This document shows positions 6,471-12,329 of a stretch of DNA of 14,456 bases, one piece after another. The notes beneath the pieces are model-generated. The model was not told the DNA's origin and ran no database searches. It was given only the letters and a program-made list of their open reading frames with translations. Origin of the DNA: Burkholderiaceae bacterium (GTDB lineage: Bacteria; Pseudomonadota; Gammaproteobacteria; Burkholderiales; Burkholderiaceae_C); the NCBI GenBank assembly GCA_023268425.1, contig JALRFN010000315.1, forward strand, positions 1 to 14,456, written 5' to 3'. Each line of letters opens with the position of its first letter. Positions within the stretch are counted from its first letter, which is position 1. The position numbers and the translations under genes were made by a program.

Positions 6471-6857
6471 ATGAGTAAAGCAACTATGAAGTTGAATCCA
6501 ATTCGCACCGACGCGGACTATCGGGCGGCGCTTGAGCAAGCGGAGCGATTCTTTGATGCTGAGAATGAGCCTGATTTGGACAGTGCGGAAGGGGCGTATT
6601 TCGAGGCGCTTATCACATTGATCGAAGCGTACGAATCCAAGCACTATCCAGTTGATCCACCCGACCCCGTCGATGCCATCAAGTTCCGAATGGAGCAAAG
6701 TGGTCTGACCGTAAAAGACCTGGAACCCATGATTGGCAAGCGCAACAGGGTGCACGAAGTCTTGACACACAAGCGATCGTTGAGCCTAGCCATGATTCGG
6801 CGCTTACACAAGGGTCTTGGTATTCCTGCAGAAGTCTTGATCAATGAGCCTGTTTGA
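6471..6857 (+). CDS. higA: HigA-type antitoxin with helix-turn-helix domain
   Basis: A 128-residue antitoxin. The N-terminal part (about 8–60: NPIRTDADYRAALEQAERFF, then FEALITLIEAYE) is the HigA-type toxin-contacting region, and residues about 68–120 form an XRE-type helix-turn-helix (AIKFRMEQSGLTVKDLEPMIG, RNRVHEVLTHKRSLSLAMIRRL). It neutralises HigB and represses the locus, probably through the palindrome at 5982–5998. The gene is intact although its toxin is broken. A strong GGAGG (6459–6463) seven bases before ATG 6471 lets it be translated without coupling to higB. The start overlaps the old higB stop by four bases. Confidence 0.9.
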   Translation: MSKATMKLNPIRTDADYRAALEQAERFFDAENEPDLDSAEGAYFEALITLIEAYESKHYPVDPPDPVDAIKFRMEQSGLTVKDLEPMIGKRNRVHEVLTHKRSLSLAMIRRLHKGLGIPAEVLINEPV

Positions 6858-6888
6858 GTTCTGTTAAACGCCTGTTTTGGCTATTGCG

Positions 6889-7344
6889 TTATGCGGTCGA
6901 ACAGTCGCTTGAAGTTCTTGACCACACCAGAGCCCGTTGTTCATCCCACAGCATCGGTGTGCCCGATGTCAAGTTAAAAAATGTGACGTGCGGTGGCAGT
7001 TTGTCGTCCAGGATTGCTGCGACGATGTCAGGCGCCAGTGTTGTGAAGCTGGCCAAGCGGCTGAGGTAGGCCTTATCCACGCCTTCGGCTTTAGCGATTT
7101 CGCCAAGTGTTTTCATCTGACCTGAGTCAATCATTTGTTGGTATTTGAAAGCGCGGGCAAGGCACATTTGTAGGGTCGTTGGTGTTGCGTCATGGGCAGG
7201 AACGAATGCACTGCCATCGGTTCTTTTGATGACGGTGTGGCTTTCCTTGCGACCCAGACGGATTGGCACGGATATGTTGAGGCTGCCGTCACTGGCGGTG
7301 GCAAATTGCGCTTGGCCTGATTGTTTGATTAATGAGTGGCTCAT
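6889..7344 (-). CDS. small helix-turn-helix protein of the recombinase cassette
   Basis: A 151-residue protein. Residues about 55–116 hold a likely helix-turn-helix (LARAFKYQQMIDSG, TLGEIAKAEGVDKAYLSRL, then LAPDIVAAILDDKLP). I recognise this pattern from small proteins that travel with DUF2924 genes and serine recombinases in proteobacterial mobile DNA; its exact role is unknown. A DNA-binding accessory or regulator of recombination is the natural guess. Its ATG overlaps the recombinase stop (ATGA on the minus strand, 7341–7344), so it is translationally coupled as the last gene of the cassette. It is convergent with higA, 31 bp apart. Confidence 0.75.
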   Translation of the reverse strand: MSHSLIKQSGQAQFATASDGSLNISVPIRLGRKESHTVIKRTDGSAFVPAHDATPTTLQMCLARAFKYQQMIDSGQMKTLGEIAKAEGVDKAYLSRLASFTTLAPDIVAAILDDKLPPHVTFFNLTSGTPMLWDEQRALVWSRTSSDCSTA

Positions 7345-8699
7345 GCGATTTGCTCCGCGGTCATTGGCGCACTGGCAGTTTGGTGCAAGTCGCGCGCCAG
7401 CAGGTCCACGCCACCACTTCTGAGCTTGACGTCGATTTCGTCTTCATAGACCGTGACGCGTTCGACCAGGAGTTTGATGATGCGCTCTTGCTCGATCGGA
7501 AACAACTCATCCCATATGCGGTCAATCTGCTGCATGCCGACCCAGACTTGTGCCTCGTCCAAGGTTTCATTGCTGGTGGCGGCGAGTTGAGCAACGTGCT
7601 GGCGAAGCTGGGGCGAGCGCAGCAGCTCTCGCAACTGGGAAACGACTGTTGCTTCCAATTCGGTCGCGGGCAGCCGTGGCAAGCCTGAGGCGCCGGCAAA
7701 TTCTTTGGCATCCTGGGAGTGGATGTAATAGCGGTACATTCGCCCATCAGCTTTGCGGGTCCAGCTTGTACTCATCGCTCGACCTTCGGGTCCCTTGACG
7801 ACGCCTTTGAGCAGAAACTGCACCTGAGCGCGCTTGGTGTGAATACGTTCGCAAACCGGTTGACCAATGACGGCGTGAGCCGCATCCCACAACTCATGTT
7901 TGATCAACGGCTTGTGTCTGCCCTTGTGCCATTCGCCCTTGTGTCCGATTTCGCCAATGTAGGCCCGATTGTTCAGTATTCTGTAGAGGCTGCCCTTGTT
8001 GATAAATTTCCCTTTATGGTGCTTCCCGTCTTGCGTGATCCATGACTTGGAAGTGAAACCACTCAGGCGAAGTTCTTTGACCAGGCTCGTTGCCGAGCCA
8101 GTCTCGACAAAGCGTTGGAATATGTAGCGAACAAGTTCCGCCTCCTGTGCGTTGGGAACCAAGGTGTGGTCGCGCACGTCGTAACCGAGTGGCGGTACGC
8201 CTCCCATCCACATGCCTTTCCTCTTTGAGGCTGCGATTTTGTCGCGGATGCGCTCGCCCGTGACTTCACGCTCAAACTGCGCAAACGACAGCAAGACGTT
8301 GAGCATCAGACGCCCCATTGATGTAGTGGTGTTGAACTGCTGGGTGACGGAAACAAAGCTCACCTTTTTACGTTCGAACACCTCGACCATCTTGGAGAAG
8401 TCGGCCAGACTGCGGGTCAGGCGATCGATCTTGTAAACCACCACGATGTCTATCAGGCCGTTCTCGATATCGGCCATCAGGCGTTTCAGTCCGGGGCGTT
8501 CGGTGTTGCCACCTGTGAACCCGGGGTCGTCGTAATCATCGGCCACAGGGATCCAGCCCTCTGATCGCTGGCTTGCGACGTAGGCATGTCCGGCTTCCTT
8601 TTGTGCATCGATGGAGTTGAAGTATTGATCCAGGCGTTCGTCAGATGACACCCGGCAATAAACCGCGCAGCTTTGGCGCTTTTTGATGTTGTCATTCAT
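7341..8699 (-). CDS. large serine recombinase (resolvase/invertase family)
   Basis: A 452-residue site-specific recombinase. The N-terminal resolvase domain shows the catalytic serine at about residue 18 in VYCRVSSDE and the arginine motif YKIDRLTRSL, followed by the long E helix region and a Recombinase domain (LNNRAYIGEIGHKGEWHKGRH). The region after LLKGVVKGPEGRAMSTSW, where most large serine recombinases carry zinc-ribbon cysteines, has none. A C-terminal helical tail follows. I start at ATG 8699 because it overlaps the DUF2924 stop as ATGA; the frame is open further upstream to 8771 but that part overlaps DUF2924. It likely integrates or excises the element that carries it. Confidence 0.92.
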   Translation of the reverse strand: MNDNIKKRQSCAVYCRVSSDERLDQYFNSIDAQKEAGHAYVASQRSEGWIPVADDYDDPGFTGGNTERPGLKRLMADIENGLIDIVVVYKIDRLTRSLADFSKMVEVFERKKVSFVSVTQQFNTTTSMGRLMLNVLLSFAQFEREVTGERIRDKIAASKRKGMWMGGVPPLGYDVRDHTLVPNAQEAELVRYIFQRFVETGSATSLVKELRLSGFTSKSWITQDGKHHKGKFINKGSLYRILNNRAYIGEIGHKGEWHKGRHKPLIKHELWDAAHAVIGQPVCERIHTKRAQVQFLLKGVVKGPEGRAMSTSWTRKADGRMYRYYIHSQDAKEFAGASGLPRLPATELEATVVSQLRELLRSPQLRQHVAQLAATSNETLDEAQVWVGMQQIDRIWDELFPIEQERIIKLLVERVTVYEDEIDVKLRSGGVDLLARDLHQTASAPMTAEQIA

Positions 8700-9202
8700 T
8701 TGTGGGCTCCACTTTTCGCAGACTTCCTGGCGGCATTGGTCTTCAGTCCAAAAAAGACTGGTCCACTCCATCGGGTGCCGGTGATCTCTCTTGCAATGCG
8801 CGAGAGGCTTGTGTAAGGCCGCCCTTCAAACCTGTAGTTGCCATCGGCTGTGACGGTGACCACGTGCTCTTGGTCGTTGTACGTGCGGGTCATGGTGGTG
8901 CCCGGTAGGTGGCGAATGTCGTGGTCGGGCTTATTCAGCTTGCCTGTGTTGATGAGGGCATCGACCCGCCTGCGATTGCGATCCATCATGTGGCGATCGG
9001 TTTTGCGAAATTCGATTTCCTGCCATCGCTGCGCGATACGCCTTTCCAGGAAGCGGCGGTTGTGTGTGGGTACCTCTTTGCCGAACAGTTGTTCCCAAAT
9101 GGCTTTGATTTCGGCCATGGACAGGTTGGGCAGATTGGCAATTCGAGCGGCCACCGAACGCGGTGTGGTGTAGCCATCGGGGTTTGAATTTGATGTGCTC
9201 AT
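8696..9202 (-). CDS. DUF2924 domain protein
   Basis: A 168-residue protein with the DUF2924 pattern: an N-terminal helical part (VAARIANLPNLSMAEIKAIW, LERRIAQRWQEIEFR) and the C-terminal signature HVVTVTADGNYRFEGRPYTSLSRIAREITGTRWSGPVFFGL. Function is unknown, but the family is consistently found just upstream of serine recombinases in mobile DNA of alpha- and betaproteobacteria. The closing IAREITGTRWSGP-type segment suggests nucleic acid binding, though that is a guess. GGAG stands six bases before ATG 9202. Both ends overlap their neighbours by ATGA, so it is coupled to the 85-aa gene before it and the recombinase after it. Confidence 0.88.
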   Translation of the reverse strand: MSTSNSNPDGYTTPRSVAARIANLPNLSMAEIKAIWEQLFGKEVPTHNRRFLERRIAQRWQEIEFRKTDRHMMDRNRRRVDALINTGKLNKPDHDIRHLPGTTMTRTYNDQEHVVTVTADGNYRFEGRPYTSLSRIAREITGTRWSGPVFFGLKTNAARKSAKSGAHK

Positions 9203-9456
9203 GCATGCTCCGGGTTTGAGTCGACGGTGTTGCTATGAACGCTCTGCTTGCCAGAAATAGCAAGACCAAACTCCCTCTCTTGGGCCGCATCTGTGGACTT
9301 ACTCCCACGGTCCTCGCTCGGCTGGCGTAACCGGATCAGTCCATTCAGTAGGATTGAAGCGACTTCAATAAGTCGCTCATGTGCCGCCATGAGCTCAGGT
9401 GGATGCTGGGTTGGATGTCGCATTTGCTTGGGTTCCAATGTTGTTTCAAACTTCAT
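9199..9456 (-). CDS. 85-aa protein heading the recombinase cassette
   Basis: A small protein with a central helix (LMAAHERLIEVASILLNGLIRLR) and a disordered, polar tail ending FGLAISGKQSVHSNT. I recall similar small genes (a VA.IL..GL.RLR helix and a tail with SVH) next to DUF2924 and recombinase genes, with no known function. Its stop overlaps the DUF2924 start as ATGA. The start could be ATG 9456 or ATG 9423 (MRHPTQ); neither has a strong ribosome binding site, though GGAA sits about 8 bases before 9423. Confidence 0.65.
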   Translation of the reverse strand: MKFETTLEPKQMRHPTQHPPELMAAHERLIEVASILLNGLIRLRQPSEDRGSKSTDAAQEREFGLAISGKQSVHSNTVDSNPEHA

Positions 9457-9599
9457 TGGAATTCTGGTCGGAGGCAGTCATTGGCACCATCACGGAGTTG
9501 ATGGCGCATGCGTATCGCTGCGAACAGATGCGAAAAGGCCGCGCAAGAACGCCAAGCAAAGAGGCGCCCCGACAAAGGCGCCGAACGCGACGCTGAAAC
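9457..9599. other. gap between the helical-repeat gene and the recombinase cassette
   Basis: A 143-base gap on the minus strand between two operons. It contains GGCGCC twice (9563–9568 and 9577–9582) able to pair around an 8-base loop. On the minus strand the hairpin is followed by TCTTTGC, not a real T-tract, so it is only a weak terminator candidate. A promoter for the cassette should lie here but I could not identify one. Confidence 0.35.
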
Positions 9600-10823
9600 T
9601 CAGTTGCCCAACCGACGGAACAGTGCGGTTTTGAGGAGTTGTTGCCCCGTTGGAGTTGACTCCATCAAGGTTTGAATTTGAGCTTGAACTTGCTGCACAT
9701 CTTTGCCAGCGTGCGATGCAGCCTGCATCGTGGCGGAAAACGCGTCCAACACATCCAGTGTTGTGATTTCGTAGCCGTAGCCGTGGGCAATCCAATGCAG
9801 TGATGCCATGCCCGCAGCGAACGCAAATGCGGGTTGCGTTTGCGTGAAGTCTCTCGCCGCACGCGCCAGTGTCTTGGGCTCAGTCGGGCTGGTGTTGGCC
9901 AGATGGATGGCTTCGTCAAGCAGGCCAATCGTTTTCGCCGTGGCAAACCACTTGCCCTCTTGTCCGGGCGTGCTGGCAACCAGGTCGCGCAAGATTTGCT
10001 CGGGGGCGATGGTTGGGTATTTCTTGGCGATGACCCTGAATGTGTTCAGGTTGGTGGCGTTTTGATTGGCCCAGATGGCATATCGCCGATACGCTTCTTC
10101 CACCAATCCAGATGACAGCAAAATATCTTCACAGGCCAGTGCAATCAGCCAGCCGGGGCTGTTCAGGTCGCGTGATTCTTCGGCATAGCGAATGGCCTCG
10201 GCCCTCTTGCCCATGGCCACCAATGCTTTGACGCCCCATTGCCGGTGGTGCCAAAACCGCGACGGTGCCTTGTCGATCAGCGCCAACAATTCTTCATTGC
10301 GACCCGCCGCCAGCAATGAGGCCAGACAGACGCTGGTGCCCTTGAAATAGCCGTGACCGGGACTGTTTGGGTTCCAGATGTACTCAACGGTTGGCTTGAG
10401 CTCGTCAGCCCATCTGGACGCCAATTCGGGTGTCACACACAGGCGATCCCAATAGTCGCCCAGTATTTCGATGTAGGGCATGTCATCGTCTTGCAGCGCT
10501 TGCCACAATCGCTCCAACCAGCGTTGACGTGTTTTGACATCCACGTTGGCGGCGACCACGATCGGCACCAGCGTGTCAATGGCGTTGTTTACAGTGGTGC
10601 CTATGGAGCCGGATGAACTGTCAACACGTTCGAGTGCTGGTGAGATCTTTTCCAAGAACGCCACGGCACCTTCTGCCGCGATGATGGAGTCCTTTCGGGC
10701 AATGGATTTGATTTCGCTGAGCGCTTCCTTGATGCGTTTGATTGGTGCGTCAGAACGCCAGCCAAACGCATTGCGGCGAAAGCGCGATGTGAATTGCCAT
10801 TTGTGTTTTGCGTGGCCTGCCAT
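9600..10823 (-). CDS. helical-repeat protein of unknown function, third gene of the XRE–ImmA operon
   Basis: A 407-residue, almost wholly alpha-helical protein with no signal peptide or membrane segment. The N-terminus is basic (HKWQFTSRFRRNAFGWRSDAPIKRI). Residues about 75–380 read as TPR/HEAT-like helix pairs, for instance ASLLAAGRNEELLALI, WGVKALVAMGKRAEAIRYAEE and LSSGLVEEAYRRYA. Similar proteins of the same style are common in proteobacteria without an assigned function. No catalytic motif is visible, so a scaffold or binding role is likely. It begins 15 bp after the ImmA-like gene and is probably cotranscribed with it, which suggests it works with, or is controlled by, the repressor–protease pair. 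Confidence 0.75.
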   Translation of the reverse strand: MAGHAKHKWQFTSRFRRNAFGWRSDAPIKRIKEALSEIKSIARKDSIIAAEGAVAFLEKISPALERVDSSSGSIGTTVNNAIDTLVPIVVAANVDVKTRQRWLERLWQALQDDDMPYIEILGDYWDRLCVTPELASRWADELKPTVEYIWNPNSPGHGYFKGTSVCLASLLAAGRNEELLALIDKAPSRFWHHRQWGVKALVAMGKRAEAIRYAEESRDLNSPGWLIALACEDILLSSGLVEEAYRRYAIWANQNATNLNTFRVIAKKYPTIAPEQILRDLVASTPGQEGKWFATAKTIGLLDEAIHLANTSPTEPKTLARAARDFTQTQPAFAFAAGMASLHWIAHGYGYEITTLDVLDAFSATMQAASHAGKDVQQVQAQIQTLMESTPTGQQLLKTALFRRLGN

Positions 10824-10838
10824 GTGAATGATGTCCAG

Positions 10839-11756
10839 CTATCGCACAGGATATTGCCCATTGTTAATGAAGCGATCGAAAGTGTCTTCTTCAGGTTCAC
10901 CGTCGTCATGTTGAGGGTACTGACTGTCAGCATCTGGCATGAGCAGCAAAGTCAGCTGGTAGTCGTAGCTGCGTGCGTTGACGACGTGTTCAACGACCTT
11001 CACATGGTCGGGCTCATGCATGAACCAGGTGGCAGCAGGGGACAGTTGAGCACGCGTGTTGTGGCTGCCAAGAGCGCTGTGCGCGAGCGCACTTTGGGGC
11101 AGTTCAATGGTGTCCTTGCGTGTGGCGAAGAAGTTGCCGGCCTTGAACGCGTTGTCATTGGACTTGGCCCACAACATGTGATCGTCGCGGCTGGCGACGA
11201 GAACGGCGCGCTCGGGTGCGATTTCAATCCAGCGCAACGCTGCCGCTGTGAGTGACACGCCATAGCGATCAGCGCAGTGTCCAAGCAAATCAAAATCGAT
11301 GACCTCGCCTTCGGTCTGGCATCGAAAGTCGTCGAGCGGCATGAGCAGGTTGCATGCAAATCGATCAGCCTCGGCCTCAATGTTGCGCTGACCGTGATCT
11401 CCTGATTCGATATCGCTGGCACTGCACGAGAAAGAATATTGCAGGTGACGATGAAGGACGTAGTGACCAAACTCGTGGGAGATGGTGTAGCGCTTGCGTC
11501 CTTCGGACTGCACCTTGTTGCTGTAGGCGATCAACCATTTGCTGCGATCCCGGTTGGCTTTGAGAACACCATCAAAGCCACCAATGTCCACGCCTTGGAC
11601 TTGCGCAATGGGTGAATCAGGAAACCGGTGCCGGGACACTTCAATAGCAACGCTGCCAACGTCAATAGGAAAACGGTCCTCACCGAGTGCGAACTTGAGC
11701 AGTGCGGAAATGTGGTTTGCCTCGGCCATGGGGCTCAGGCGCTTTGCGGCTGGCAT
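10839..11756 (-). CDS. ImmA/IrrE family metallopeptidase
   Basis: A 305-residue zinc protease-like protein. The active-site helix is clear at residues about 94–98 (ISHEFGHYVLH, the HExxH motif), followed by NIEAEADRFACNLLMP, which supplies the further zinc ligand and is typical of ImmA/IrrE. In known cases such proteins cleave a cognate XRE repressor (ImmA on ImmR, IrrE on DdrO) and so turn on an element or stress response. The C-terminal ~130 residues end in an acidic tail (DDGEPEED). The gene lies 17 bp after an XRE repressor gene, the classic pairing. Start may be ATG 11756 or ATG 11729 (MAEANH); neither has a clear ribosome binding site. Confidence 0.9.
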   Translation of the reverse strand: MPAAKRLSPMAEANHISALLKFALGEDRFPIDVGSVAIEVSRHRFPDSPIAQVQGVDIGGFDGVLKANRDRSKWLIAYSNKVQSEGRKRYTISHEFGHYVLHRHLQYSFSCSASDIESGDHGQRNIEAEADRFACNLLMPLDDFRCQTEGEVIDFDLLGHCADRYGVSLTAAALRWIEIAPERAVLVASRDDHMLWAKSNDNAFKAGNFFATRKDTIELPQSALAHSALGSHNTRAQLSPAATWFMHEPDHVKVVEHVVNARSYDYQLTLLLMPDADSQYPQHDDGEPEEDTFDRFINNGQYPVR

Positions 11757-11773
11757 CGATGACGTGCAAATGG

Positions 11774-12094
11774 TCAGTTGTCTTCCCAGGCGTCCAGAAT
11801 CTGGCGCAGGCGCTTTTTGTCGGGCTCATTCATGGCCACGTAGCGACGAAAGAAAGCCTTGTCTATTTCCGCCTGGCCCGGCGTGGTCATGGTGTCGTTG
11901 AGGAAGTAGTCGGCTGTGACACCCAAGACGGCGGCAATCTTGCCCAGTTTTTCTGCCGATGGTTTGGGGTCGTCCTTGTTTTCCAGTTCCCACAGATAAC
12001 TCTTGCTGGAATCTGTTTGTTCGCCCAGCTGTTCAAGGCTCAGACCTTTGTCTTTGCGCAAGGCGCGAATCTTGTCACCCAAGGCTGAAGGCAT
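11774..12094 (-). CDS. XRE-family transcriptional repressor
   Basis: A 106-residue regulator with an N-terminal helix-turn-helix (about 5–65: LGDKIRALRKDKGLSLEQLG, SSKSYLWELENKDDPKPSAEKL, AAVLGVTADYFL). A short helical tail (DKAFFRRYVAMNEPDKKRLRQIL) would dimerise it or be the site cut by the adjacent protease. TAGGAG lies just before ATG 12094 at good spacing. It is the first gene of the minus-strand operon and faces a divergent operon across a control region with inverted repeats, so it probably represses both directions. Cleavage by the ImmA-like partner is inferred from known pairs. Confidence 0.9.
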   Translation of the reverse strand: MPSALGDKIRALRKDKGLSLEQLGEQTDSSKSYLWELENKDDPKPSAEKLGKIAAVLGVTADYFLNDTMTTPGQAEIDKAFFRRYVAMNEPDKKRLRQILDAWEDN

Positions 12095-12146
12095 CGCAAC
12101 TCTCCTAATACATTCGCATCAGGTGGCAAATTGTACCAGTACACCG

Positions 12147-12164
12147 AACAAGTTTGCACTTGTT
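12147..12164. promoter_or_regulatory. inverted repeat, candidate XRE operator 1
   Basis: AACAAGT (12147–12153) and ACTTGTT (12158–12164) form a perfect 7-bp inverted repeat with a TTGC spacer. Its right arm meets the -35 box of the rightward promoter, and it lies upstream of the leftward XRE gene, so a repressor here could act on both. Confidence 0.6.
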
Positions 12165-12192
12165 TGACGTAATCGTTTTCGGTACTTATTAT
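12164..12192 (+). promoter_or_regulatory. sigma70 promoter of the rightward operon
   Basis: TTGACG (12164–12169) and TATTAT (12187–12192) are separated by exactly 17 bases. Transcription should begin near 12199 and give a leader of about 130 bases before ATG 12330. Confidence 0.7.
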
Positions 12193-12196
12193 TCGG

Positions 12197-12220
12197 ATTC
12201 GTTCTGCGTGCCGAACGAAT
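12197..12220. promoter_or_regulatory. inverted repeat at the predicted start site, candidate operator 2
   Basis: ATTCGTTC (12197–12204) and GAACGAAT (12213–12220) are perfect 8-bp arms with an 8-base spacer. The repeat covers the predicted transcription start, a standard place for repression. Its sequence differs from the repeat at 12147, so it may bind a different protein. Confidence 0.6.
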
Positions 12221-12224
12221 GTTG

Positions 12225-12250
12225 CCGGTGTAAAGATGCTCTAACACCGG
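12225..12250 (+). promoter_or_regulatory. inverted repeat in the leader of the rightward operon
   Basis: CCGGTGT (12225–12231) pairs with ACACCGG (12244–12250) around a 12-base loop and is followed by TCCTTTT. In the RNA it would form a GC-rich hairpin shortly after the start site, resembling a weak attenuator; it could also be a further protein-binding site. Confidence 0.45.
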
Positions 12251-12329
12251 TCCTTTTACCCTTGAGACCCATGCGCCAGCAAGTGAAGAGCGGCGTGATG
12301 GCTCATTCCCCCTGAGGTCAAAACAAGTC

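Larger units (their letters stand above)
6010..6474 (+). pseudogene. higB: HigB-type mRNA interferase toxin, interrupted by a miniature element
   Basis: HigB toxins are small RelE-fold ribosome-dependent mRNA-cleaving enzymes. The N-terminal part (MRVISISTLVAFWERPEF to FGNASIL) ends at 6168, and the C-terminal part resumes at 6321 (KNRRVVFNVKGNDYRLVV, KFVGTHAEYDRID). A 149-bp element with a TTAA duplication separates them. The insertion adds 153 bp, a multiple of three, but brings an in-frame TGA at 6247–6249, so the product would be a 79-residue protein lacking the catalytic C-terminal half. Removing the element and one TTAA restores ...SILKNRRVV... in a complete 102-residue HigB. The stop overlaps the higA start (ATGA). 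No other damage is seen, so the insertion looks recent. Confidence 0.9.

Noticed and set aside
6289..6474. Separate 61-aa gene starting at TTG inside the MITE
   Set aside because: It is the C-terminal half of interrupted higB; the start lies in the element and no ribosome binding site precedes it.
8700..8771. Longer start for the serine recombinase
   Set aside because: It would overlap the DUF2924 gene by 76 bases; ATG 8699 gives the same ATGA coupling seen at the other two joins of the cassette.
9563..9582. GGCGCC...GGCGCC hairpin as terminator of the helical-repeat gene
   Set aside because: There is no T-tract on the minus strand side and GGCGCC is self-palindromic, so the pairing may be chance in GC-rich DNA.
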